From Microbacteriaceae bacterium (GTDB lineage Bacteria > Actinomycetota > Actinomycetes > Actinomycetales > Microbacteriaceae), in contig JAODAR010000010.1 in assembly GCA_025463545.1 (NCBI GenBank), positions 186,001-250,000 on the forward strand: a DNA stretch of 64,000 nucleotides. Reading direction: 5' to 3'. This document shows, in pieces, positions 42,159 through 49,992 of the stretch. The notes beneath the pieces were generated by a model. The model ran no database searches. It was not told the origin of the DNA and worked only from the letters and a program-made list of their open reading frames with translations. The translations under genes were made by a program, and so were the position numbers. Position 1 is the stretch's first letter. Every line of letters begins with the position of its first letter.

Positions 42159-43196
42159 ATGAAGCATGATCACAGGTTCACCCGGGCCGCAGCGGTCGCC
42201 ATCACCGTCGCTATCGCCTTGTCCGGTTGCGCGCAAGCAACCGCGAGCCCGAGTAAGCAGGGCGTCACAACCATCCGCTTCGGTTCGGTAGGCGGCCTCA
42301 CGGATGCCGGGCTCTACATCGCCAACGCAAAGGGCTATTTCAAGGACGCCGGTATCAAGGTGGACTTCGAGCGCATGGGCGGCGGTTCTGATATCGGCGC
42401 AGCGATCGCAACCGGCAATCTCGATGTGGCCGGCTTCGCCCTTACGGCGGGCTTCTTCAACGCAATCTCCGAAGGCCTCGAGCTAAAGGTAGTCGGAGAC
42501 AAGCAGAGCATCCTTCCCACGGCCTCCGCAACCCGGATCGTGGCCCAGGCCGAATACGTGGGAGACACACCACAAAAGACCTTCGAAAACCTGCGCGGCA
42601 AGACTCTCGCCGTCTCAGCGCAGACCTCGGCTACAGTCGCGACTCTCGACTTTGCTCTCGACAAGTACGGCATGTCGATCGATGACTTCGACATCCGTGA
42701 GATGGGTTACCCGGAGATCACCGCGAGCCTTCAGAACGGCCAGATCGACGCAGCAGTCGAGCTTGAGCCGTTCCTCACCACCGCGCTTGATTCCGGGCTC
42801 GTCGACGTGGATGACCTCACAGGCACGGTTGACACCAACGGCGGAACCCTGGTTCCTCTCGTGTACAGCCAGAAGTTCATCGATGACAACCCCAAGGCCG
42901 CGCAGGCGTTCATGACCGCCTACATGAAGGGCGTTCGCGAGTACAACGATGCCTTCTTGAACAAGGTGAACCAGAAGGAGATCGCCCAGATCGTTGCCAA
43001 AGCATCCGGACAGGACATCGCCCTGGTCACGAAAGCCAAGGTAGCCGGCCTGAGTTCAGACCAGGTCGTCAGCACGAAATTCATCGAACGGATTCAGGAC
43101 TGGTTCGTCAAACGAGGGCTCGTCAAGTCGCCGATCAAGGTCGACAGCGTTATCGACTCGTCCTTCGCCGAGAAAGCCAAGAAGGAGCTGGGGTAG
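42159..43196 (+). CDS. SsuA/NMT1-like ABC transporter substrate-binding lipoprotein
   Basis: 345 residues from ATG 42159 (AAAGGAGCAGCA upstream). Signal peptide with lipobox IALSGCAQA. Residues 40-340 form the NMT1/THI5-like (SsuA) fold: IRFGSVGGLTDAGLYIANAKGYFKDAGIKVDFE, GSDIGAAIATGNLDVAG, ETASLQNGQIDAAVELEPFL-type segment and YNDAFLNKVNQKE. This class binds sulfonates, nitrate, taurine, aromatic or pyrimidine compounds. First gene of the importer. Confidence 0.93.
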   Translation: MKHDHRFTRAAAVAITVAIALSGCAQATASPSKQGVTTIRFGSVGGLTDAGLYIANAKGYFKDAGIKVDFERMGGGSDIGAAIATGNLDVAGFALTAGFFNAISEGLELKVVGDKQSILPTASATRIVAQAEYVGDTPQKTFENLRGKTLAVSAQTSATVATLDFALDKYGMSIDDFDIREMGYPEITASLQNGQIDAAVELEPFLTTALDSGLVDVDDLTGTVDTNGGTLVPLVYSQKFIDDNPKAAQAFMTAYMKGVREYNDAFLNKVNQKEIAQIVAKASGQDIALVTKAKVAGLSSDQVVSTKFIERIQDWFVKRGLVKSPIKVDSVIDSSFAEKAKKELG

Positions 43197-43198
43197 CC

Positions 43199-44020
43199 AT
43201 GACGATGCAAACCGCTGACAGGACGCAAGCCCCCACTGCTGTCGCATGCTCCGTCAATGACGTCAGCAAGGTCTATTTCACCAAGTCGGGCAACTCCGTT
43301 GTGGCCGTGCAGCACGCGACTTTCGACATCAAGAAGGGTGAGGTCGTCGCTGTCATCGGACCGAGCGGATGCGGCAAGAGCACGCTGCTGAGGATCCTGG
43401 CGGGCCTCGACACGGACTTCGCAGGAAGCGTCACCTGGTCTGAAGCCAACGGACGTCCGCCGAGCGCTACTGTCTTCCAGCAGGACAGCCTGTTCCCGTG
43501 GATGACGATCGCCCAGAACGTCGGGCTGCCGATGAAACCGCTGGGGATCTCCGAAGCGGAGAAGAAGGAACGAGTCGAGAAGTACCTGACCCTCACGGGC
43601 CTCTGGGACTTCGCCAATTCGTACCCCCACGAGCTTTCCGGTGGTATGCGGCAGCGTGCCGCCATGGCCCGCGCGCTGTCACTCAATCCGGTGCTGCTGC
43701 TGCTCGATGAGCCGTTCGCGGCGCTGGACGCCCAAACGCGCATCATCATGCAGCAGGAGCTGCTCAACCTGTTCGAGCTTTCTCCCCCGGCGGTCATGTA
43801 TGTCACCCACGACATCGAGGAGGCCGTGACACTCGGGCACCGGGTAATCGTCATGTCCTCCCGTCCGGGTCGGATTCATCACGTCGAACACATCGAGATC
43901 GATCGGCTTCCCGATGTGATGGCACGCCGCAACACCTCTGGCTTTAGAGAAACGACCGAGAAGCTCTGGTCGATGCTCGCCTCTGAAGTCGGCGAGTCAC
44001 TAAGCGCCCAGAAGAAATAG
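43199..44020 (+). CDS. SsuB/TauB-like ABC transporter ATPase
   Basis: 273 residues starting two bases after the binding-protein stop. Walker A IGPSGCGKSTLLRI, Q-loop FQQDSLFPWMTIAQNVGLPM, signature LSGGMRQRAAMARALS, Walker B LLLLDEPFAALDA, switch VTHDIEEAVTLGHR, all intact. The FPWMT after the Q-loop and LDAQTR are typical of the nitrate/sulfonate/taurine importer ATPases. Confidence 0.95.
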   Translation: MTMQTADRTQAPTAVACSVNDVSKVYFTKSGNSVVAVQHATFDIKKGEVVAVIGPSGCGKSTLLRILAGLDTDFAGSVTWSEANGRPPSATVFQQDSLFPWMTIAQNVGLPMKPLGISEAEKKERVEKYLTLTGLWDFANSYPHELSGGMRQRAAMARALSLNPVLLLLDEPFAALDAQTRIIMQQELLNLFELSPPAVMYVTHDIEEAVTLGHRVIVMSSRPGRIHHVEHIEIDRLPDVMARRNTSGFRETTEKLWSMLASEVGESLSAQKK

Positions 44021-44035
44021 ACGAGGTCTGAATTC

Positions 44036-44908
44036 ATGTCCGTTGTAGAAAACACAACTGCGCTTGCCGCAGGGCAAGACCGCTCAATCACAGAACTGCG
44101 AGACCGCGAAAAGGCGAAGTGGGTCGCAACGGTCAAGCGGGATCGCTTCCAGAAGGTCGCTTTGGGAGTCGGTTTCCCGCTCGCCCTGCTTCTGGTCTGG
44201 CAGAGTGCCGCCTGGCTGGGTCTCGTCGACGAGAGGTTCTTCCCGTCACCGCTGAAGATCGTGGAACGCGCCATGGAGGACATGGTTGCCAACGGTCTGC
44301 TTCAAGTGCTGGGTCAGGAATTGCTGATCTCCCTCGGTCGAATCGGAGCAGGTTTCGCGATCGGCACTGTCGCCGGAATCCTGATCGGAACGGCGATGGG
44401 CAGCATCCGCCGACTGCGTTACATGCTTGGCCCGTTCGTCTATGGCATCTATCCGATGCCGAAGCTTGCGATCCTGCCGCTGCTCCTGATCCTCTTCGGG
44501 CTGGGTGATGTGAGCAAGATCGTCCTGATCTCACTCGGCGTCTTCTTCGTCGTAGGGATAAGCGCGCTCAGCGGCACGCTCTACACCGCCCAGATGTACC
44601 GGGACGTTGCCACCACGTTTTCATTCACGCGACTCATGAGGTATCGCTACGTCATCCTGCCGGCCGCAATGCCGTCCATTATGAACGGCGTCAAGCTGGG
44701 GATCGGGCAAGCGCTCATCCTGTGCGTTTCCGTCGAGTTCGTGAGTTCGAAAGACGGCATCGGCGCGTTCATCTGGCAGTCGTGGCAGACGTTCAACATT
44801 CCGAGCATGTTCGTCGGACTGTTCTGCATAGCCGCTGCCGGCGCTCTCGCCGTCTTTGGCGGCGACGCTCTCGAGAAGAAGCTGGTTCCGTGGGCGAACA
44901 ATCGGTAG
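44036..44908 (+). CDS. SsuC/TauC-like ABC transporter permease
   Basis: 290 residues with six membrane segments. The loop YRDVATTFSFTRLMRYRYVILPAAMPSIMNGVKLG is the EAA-type coupling motif, and GLGDVSKIVLISLGVFFVVGISALSGT is typical of this permease class. Its stop overlaps the hydrolase start at 44890. Completes a three-component importer with the two preceding genes. Confidence 0.94.
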   Translation: MSVVENTTALAAGQDRSITELRDREKAKWVATVKRDRFQKVALGVGFPLALLLVWQSAAWLGLVDERFFPSPLKIVERAMEDMVANGLLQVLGQELLISLGRIGAGFAIGTVAGILIGTAMGSIRRLRYMLGPFVYGIYPMPKLAILPLLLILFGLGDVSKIVLISLGVFFVVGISALSGTLYTAQMYRDVATTFSFTRLMRYRYVILPAAMPSIMNGVKLGIGQALILCVSVEFVSSKDGIGAFIWQSWQTFNIPSMFVGLFCIAAAGALAVFGGDALEKKLVPWANNR

Positions 44909-45696
44909 CGGAGGGTACCCGCCACGAGGCGGGTACCCTGGTGCTGCTCCACGCAGCGGGGCTTGATCGGTCGGTGTGGCGTCCTTTTGTCGACTGCGTA
45001 TCCCGGTCACTCCCCGCATGGGAGGTGTTGGCAATCGACCTGCTGGGGCACGGTTCCGCGAGGGATTCCGACCCCCTGGCGAGAGGCGACCTCCTCGACT
45101 CGATGACGGATGCTCTGCAGCAGCAGCTGGAGGACGTCGCCAGCCCGATCGTTGTCATGGGAGCGTCGGTGGGCGGCGTGATCGCGCAGAAACTGGCGAT
45201 CAGGCAGGTTGCCGGAATACACGCGGTGGTACTGTGCGGCACGCTGTTCGACCCGTCGGAGAACGCGCGGGATGCGCTTCGACTGCGCGCCGAGCGAACC
45301 CGCACACTCGGCGCTGCGGCGCTGGTGGGAGAGACCGTTGCCAGGTGGTTCCCCGCCGAATTCCTGGAGCGGGAAGCGCCAACTGTTGAGGCCATTGGCG
45401 ATGTGCTTCTGCGTGCCGACACAGAGGTTCTCGCCCGGGTCTGGGAAGGGCTCTCCGCGTTGAACCTGCGGTCAGACGTTGCCCATATCGAAATTCCGGC
45501 ACTCGTCCTTTGCGGCTCGGCCGACAAAGCCGCGCCGCCGTCGGACAACGAAGAACTGGCTGAGCTCCTGCCGCGAGGCATCTATCACGAGTTTGTCGGA
45601 GCCGGGCATCTCGTGCCCATTGAACGACCTACCGAGGCGGCATCAGTCGTCTCAGACTTCATCACACGCGAGAGGGTCAACCAACGTGTCATCTGA
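44890..45696 (+). CDS. Alpha/beta hydrolase (3-oxoadipate enol-lactonase-like)
   Basis: 268 residues from GTG 44890, overlapping the permease gene by 19 bases. LVLLHAAGLDRSVWRPFV is the oxyanion region, VVMGASVGGVIAQKLAI the nucleophile elbow (GxSxG), VLCGSADKAAPP the Asp and FVGAGHLVPIERP the His of the triad. The style is that of PcaD and MhpC-type hydrolases in aromatic catabolism, acting on lactones or C-C bonds of ring-cleavage products. The exact substrate is not known; context with an FAD aromatic hydroxylase fits. Confidence 0.88.
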   Translation: MGEQSVAEGTRHEAGTLVLLHAAGLDRSVWRPFVDCVSRSLPAWEVLAIDLLGHGSARDSDPLARGDLLDSMTDALQQQLEDVASPIVVMGASVGGVIAQKLAIRQVAGIHAVVLCGTLFDPSENARDALRLRAERTRTLGAAALVGETVARWFPAEFLEREAPTVEAIGDVLLRADTEVLARVWEGLSALNLRSDVAHIEIPALVLCGSADKAAPPSDNEELAELLPRGIYHEFVGAGHLVPIERPTEAASVVSDFITRERVNQRVI

Positions 45697-46831
45697 ATTA
45701 CGAATTGCCATCATCGGCGCCGGCTTGGGTGGCCTTGCCACCGCGGCCGTGCTCCAGAAGTTCGGCTTAGAATCCACGGTCTACGAGCAAGCCGGAGCCT
45801 TCGGCCGAGTCGGAGCCGGCATCAATGTGAGCCCGAATGCCACCCACGCACTCGCCGAGCTCGGCCTGTACGACGAACTCATGAAGACGGCATGCCGACC
45901 CGACAACTGGACGAACGCAGACGCGCAGGGCCAGTTCATCTCCGTGGCGGAATTGGGTGAGGTGGCTCAAGCTCGTTACGGCATGCCCTTCCTGCAGATG
46001 CACAGGGCGGACCTCCACAATGCCGTGCTCAGCGCCGTCGACGCCGACTCCATTCGCCACGGTCACAAGCTCGAAGGACTGACGACCAGGGGCGAGACGA
46101 TCAGGTTGGAGTTCGAGGGAGGCCGCACGGCGGAAGCAGACGTGGTCATCGGAGCTGACGGCCTGCACTCTCGCGTGCGAAGAGAAGCCTTCGGTCACGA
46201 CGAAGCACGGTTCACGGGACGGATCGCATACCGCGGCGTGGTTCCGGCGGTTGTGCAGCCCGCCCAACGGGGATGGGAATTCGTCAAATGGTGGGGAGAA
46301 GACCGCCACATCGTGACCTATTACATCGCCGGCGGTCACGAGATCTACTACGTGACATCCATTCCAGCGGATGACTGGCGCGACGAATCCTGGTCAGCCC
46401 GGGGGGACATCAACGAGCTTCGCGAGTCTCTTTCGGGCTTCTCGCCCTACGTCAAAGACGTTCTCGGCGTGAGCGAAACGACCCATAAGTGGGCCCTCTA
46501 CGTCAGGGAGCCAATGGATTCCTGGGTTGAAGGGAATGTGGCGCTTCTCGGTGATTCGTGTCACCCCATGACGCCGTACATGGCCCAGGGTGCAGCGATG
46601 GCCTTCGAAGATGCGGTCATTCTGGGGCGGGCTCTCGCCGAGAACTCGAACGATATAGCCGACGCGCTCCATGCGTACCAGACCTCTCGTCTGGGTCGCA
46701 CGGCCAGTGTCCAGACGGAATCTGGCCGCAATCGGTTCATGAAAGACGGCGGCTTCCCTGACTGGGTCTATGGATACAACGCCTGGGATGTTCCACTTGG
46801 TATTTCGATGGGTGCTGCCGTAGGGGTCTAG
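45686..46831 (+). CDS. FAD-dependent aromatic monooxygenase (salicylate/6-hydroxynicotinate hydroxylase-like)
   Basis: 381 residues from GTG 45686 (GAGAGGG upstream), overlapping the hydrolase gene by 11 bases. RIAIIGAGLGGLATAAVL is the FAD-binding GxGxxG, VVIGADGLHSRVRREAF the DG motif and VALLGDSCHPMTPYMAQGAAMAFEDA the GD motif of flavoprotein ring hydroxylases. Closest style is salicylate 1-monooxygenase or 6-hydroxynicotinate 3-monooxygenase (NicC). It would hydroxylate an aromatic acid with NAD(P)H and O2. Last gene of the plus-strand unit. Confidence 0.93.
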   Translation: MSSELRIAIIGAGLGGLATAAVLQKFGLESTVYEQAGAFGRVGAGINVSPNATHALAELGLYDELMKTACRPDNWTNADAQGQFISVAELGEVAQARYGMPFLQMHRADLHNAVLSAVDADSIRHGHKLEGLTTRGETIRLEFEGGRTAEADVVIGADGLHSRVRREAFGHDEARFTGRIAYRGVVPAVVQPAQRGWEFVKWWGEDRHIVTYYIAGGHEIYYVTSIPADDWRDESWSARGDINELRESLSGFSPYVKDVLGVSETTHKWALYVREPMDSWVEGNVALLGDSCHPMTPYMAQGAAMAFEDAVILGRALAENSNDIADALHAYQTSRLGRTASVQTESGRNRFMKDGGFPDWVYGYNAWDVPLGISMGAAVGV

Positions 46832-46848
46832 CGCGTCCCATTCACTAA

Positions 46849-46902
46849 GGCGGCAGGCGGGCGATCTTGAGAAGCACATCGCAAGGGTGCCTGTCTGCCG
46901 CC
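46849..46902 (+). terminator. Nested hairpin after the monooxygenase gene
   Basis: GGCGGCAGGCGGGC (46849-46862) pairs with GCCTGTCTGCCGCC (46889-46902), 12 of 14 positions, and a small inner stem GCGAT/ATCGC overlaps its base. It lies 17 bases after the stop. No T-run follows. Confidence 0.5.
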
Positions 46903-46958
46903 CCCTTCCGGAACGCCCATGAACCCGGCGCCGCCGCTCAGCAAGGTTTTCATCATCG

Positions 46959-46970
46959 GACCATATGGTC
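46959..46970. other. Perfect 12-base palindrome GACCATATGGTC
   Basis: A palindrome in the gap 46903-47125, followed by a related half site (GACCGCATGG near 46981). No intact gene starts here, so it may be an operator of a lost gene. The rest of the gap shows no coding pattern. Confidence 0.4.
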
Positions 46971-47125
46971 TTCATCGTAGGACCGCATGGAAGGAGGACG
47001 TCGTTCAGAGAACTGTGACGTGACGGCGAACGAAGGCATGCGCAGCGCTCCCGCCGATTCGACGTGTTGCCGGCCGATGACGCCGAAGGGTCGTCGATAT
47101 TCGTGGAACCCGGGCTATCTCGCCG

Positions 47126-48031
47126 CTAAAATGCCGAGAAGTTGCACAACGCGTACACGGCCACGACACCGTTCTTCGTCTTGCAGAGCAGCAGTCCGAT
47201 GGTCGGCTTGTCCTCGGGGAGAGCCAGAAAATCGTCAACCGACGCCATATGCATTCCCAGCTGACCGACGAATGCAGGGTCGAACGGAGTCGCCTTCAAT
47301 TCGATGACGACGTAGCAGCGCAGCCTCACATGGTAGAAGAGCAGATCGGCAAAGAACTCGTCGCCGCCGACCTCCAGCCGCACCTGTTCGCCCACGAACG
47401 GGAAGCCCTGACCGAGTTCGATTAAGGAACTTCTGCACGTGCGTGACAAGTTGCGTCTCGAGGTCGCGTTCATTGTGTCGGTCGGTCATCGCGACGAAAT
47501 CGGAGACCTATGGGTCTTTGGTTATCTGCCGCGCCAAATCCGAATCCTCCGGAGGCAGCGTCATCGGGAAGTTACTGACCGCACGGCCTGAGCGTTCGTG
47601 TAGTCGGGTCTCGATCTGGTGCACGAGGACACCCCGAGACCAACCTTCGTCCACCGCGGCGATGGCGTTGCAGAGCCGCCCTTCTGCCCCAGAAACATTT
47701 TCGATCAGCGCGATCTGGTGATACCAGGCAATCGTGCAAGCGGCGCTTGCTCAATTGATTCCTGCGGCCAAGCCTCAGCGAAGGCCCGCATATATTTCAG
47801 GTTGCGCGGCGAGAATCCCTTCGATTCCGGAAACGTCTCGCGCAGATCGACGGAGAGTCGCTCAATGACGCGAGATCCCCATCCTTCCTGCTCCTGGCGT
47901 TCGAGAATGTCGCGACCGACGGCCCAGCACGTGGCCGCAAGGTGCTGGTTTGCGGCAGCGATCGCTCGCGTTCTGCCATCAGTGACGCGCTGCGCGACGG
48001 TTGCGAGGAGTTCGGGATACCACTTGGGCAT
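47126..48031 (-). pseudogene. YhcG/DUF1016 PDDEXK-nuclease-like remnant
   Basis: The N-terminal DUF1016 part (PKWYPELLATVAQRVTDG, WAVGRDILERQEQEGWGSRV, FPESKGFSPRNLKYMRAFAE) ends near 47720 with a frameshift. The middle is in another frame (EGWSRGVLVHQIETRLHER, SDLARQITKDP), has a TAG in place of the Tyr of DPYVFDF, and then continues HERDLETQLVTHVQKFL. A second shift leads to LGQGFPFVGEQVRLEVGGDE, FFADLLFYHVRLRCYVVIEL and KPTIGLLLCKTKNGVVAVYAL. The last residues after YAL are lost. The family has a PDDEXK nuclease domain. It is inactive and lies beside the broken helicase. Confidence 0.88.
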
Positions 48032-48097
48032 TGTCGACGGAGCAGGTGCAACAGGGAACTGAGCGGAACCATCTTCAACCGTGGACTGGCCTTTCGT

Positions 48098-49357
48098 TTA
48101 TTCGATCGGCACGGTGATCTCGTAGGGTCGCTCGTAGGTGTAGTCGACGCTGTTGAAGTAGAGCCAGTTCGCGATCATCCGCTCAGCCGGACTGCGCACC
48201 ATCTCGCCTCGCGCCGTCTTGAACGTGTCTTCCCTCTGCCTCCCATCCGGCTGCGCTTCGACGTCGTCGTAGTCGCGAGCGAGCACCGCCCGGAAGAAGG
48301 CCCATTGCCCACTGAAGTTCGGTTCCGTCGCGCAGAGCACATCGACGATTCGCCCGAGTTGGGCTACGTCTCCCCCATTGTCGAGCCATGGCGCGAGGGA
48401 CGGTTTCTTGCCGGTTGCCTGCCCGATGACTTCGAGTCCGAAGGCATGGAATGTCTTGGCGACCACTTGGCCGGCATCGAGACCCAACGGCGTCAAGCGG
48501 TCGCGCGTGCGTTGCTGCAGTTCTTTCGCCGCGTCGGCGTTGAAGGCGAGCATGAGGATCCGGTCGGCCGGCATCAGGCCGCGCCGCAGCGCGTAGCCGG
48601 CCTTTGCCACCATGGTCGATGTCTTGCCGGAGCCGGCGGAGGCGACAACCAGCATCCGGTTGTCGAAACAGATCACGGCTCGGGCCTGCTCGGGAGTGAG
48701 CGGCGACTTCTCGACCGTCTCAAAGAAGTCACGGTTGGCTTCGAGCTGGGCGTTCATGTGTTGTTCGTTCTGCTGGGCGATGACGTCGGCCAGTTCGTAC
48801 CGCCACATCTCAATTGCCGGGTTGCTGTTGCCTTGCGTGGCGAGGTGCGCCTGCAGATCGGGCATCTGAAGCACGCGGTCGAAGCCGATGTCCGCTTTCC
48901 GTGCCGCCCACTCATCCGTGAATTCTCGGCTGAGCCAGCCCTTGTTCTTGAGCTGTTCGGCGGCGGCTCGCGACAGTTCGTCCACCCAGTTGAGCACTTG
49001 AGCTGCCGCGGCTTCGAATCCGGCGATCAGCGCCTGGACTTCAAGGCGGTGTGCGAGGTCGGCTTGTGCTGCGGTGAGCACCTGCACCAGGTTGCGCGCC
49101 CGGCGGTTCTGGATGCCACGCAAACGGATGCGCCGCTGAGTATGAGAAATCTCGATGGTGGACCACACGGCGCAGCGGTTGACCTGCACGACGCCGATGT
49201 CACCGATGCTGGTGTTGAAGGCGTTACCGTCGCCCTCGAGGGACATGTCGTCGCCCTCGAGAGTCAGCGTCCAGTCATTGCACTTGGTTGCCTGTTTGCC
49301 CCAGTACGACGGGTGCCAGCTTCGCCCCATTGTTTCCCCAATTAGTCTCGACGTCAC
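48098..49357 (-). pseudogene. UvrD/HelD-like helicase, C-terminally truncated
   Basis: 419 residues from ATG 49357. Residues 1-200 resemble the N-terminal region of DNA helicase IV-like proteins (MGRSWHPSYWGKQ; EISHTQRRIRLRGIQNRRA), and LTPEQARAVICFDNRMLVVASAGSGKTSTMVAKAGY contains the Q motif and Walker A; FNADAAKELQQRT and VVAKTFHAFGLEVIG are motifs Ia and Ib. The frame stops at TAA after YERPYEITVPIE, where full-length relatives continue into a nuclease-like insert and motifs II to VI. The Walker B and the whole second RecA domain are absent, so helicase activity is not expected. The downstream neighbour is a broken YhcG gene, implying an old deletion. Confidence 0.88.
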
Positions 49358-49465
49358 CAGCAGGTCACCGTCGAATTGAATGTCATCCGCGTGCCTGACG
49401 CCTAATCGTGAGCTTTTTCAGTGCTCGAGCAGATCAGACGCGAAGCACAACATTGAATGCGGCGA

Positions 49466-49825
49466 TCACACCGCGCGCCGTTTCCTGAATAAGAGCTTGC
49501 CGGTGCGGATGAAGAACGCTATGACGCCCAGAGGAATTGAGAAGGCGAGAAGCAAGCTACCGAGAACAGTCAGGCTCGCAAGGCTCGCCGGCGTTATCGC
49601 GGAGCTGTTAGTGCCGTATTGATAAAGGAAGTATCCCAGGGCCGCAACGACGATTGTCGCCCCGAGGGCCCAAAAGAAGTACCGCAGACCGTTGTGGCGC
49701 AGGAGCTGCACCACTCCATCGAACAGGAAGGTAGCCACGAACGGCAGGAGACCGGTGAGCACGAAGACTCCACCGTATGCGACGATCAGCAAGCTAAGCC
49801 CGGACAGCAGCTCGTTTGAGTCCAT
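49466..49825 (-). CDS. Small membrane protein, unknown function
   Basis: 119 residues from ATG 49825 (GGAGTGGGGGA upstream). Three strongly hydrophobic segments: LLIVAYGGVFVLTGLLPFVATFLF, YFFWALGATIVVAALGYFLY and LASLTVLGSLLLAFSIPLGVIAFFI, with a basic C-terminus (RKRRAV). No family recognised. It lies 108 bases upstream of the broken helicase, on the same strand. Confidence 0.7.
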   Translation of the reverse strand: MDSNELLSGLSLLIVAYGGVFVLTGLLPFVATFLFDGVVQLLRHNGLRYFFWALGATIVVAALGYFLYQYGTNSSAITPASLASLTVLGSLLLAFSIPLGVIAFFIRTGKLLFRKRRAV

Positions 49826-49992
49826 GCGTTGGTCCCCCACTCCATCCCAAGCCGAAACTAGCAGCGGCGGCCAGGCGCCATTGGCCACATGGACCCGAGG
49901 CTCCACCCCAGTTCGGGTCGATCCGTCGGCACTTTGGCTTTCATCGAGCCGACGCCGACACCACCGTCTTTGGCGAGGGAGCCGAGCCAGAC

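Noticed and set aside
46987..47307. Frame beginning MEGGRRSENCD
   Set aside because: Overlaps the YhcG remnant on the opposite strand and shows no domain.
47942..49345. A 467-codon plus-strand frame opposite the helicase
   Set aside because: The minus strand has clear UvrD-type motifs (ASAGSGKT), so the plus frame is a shadow.
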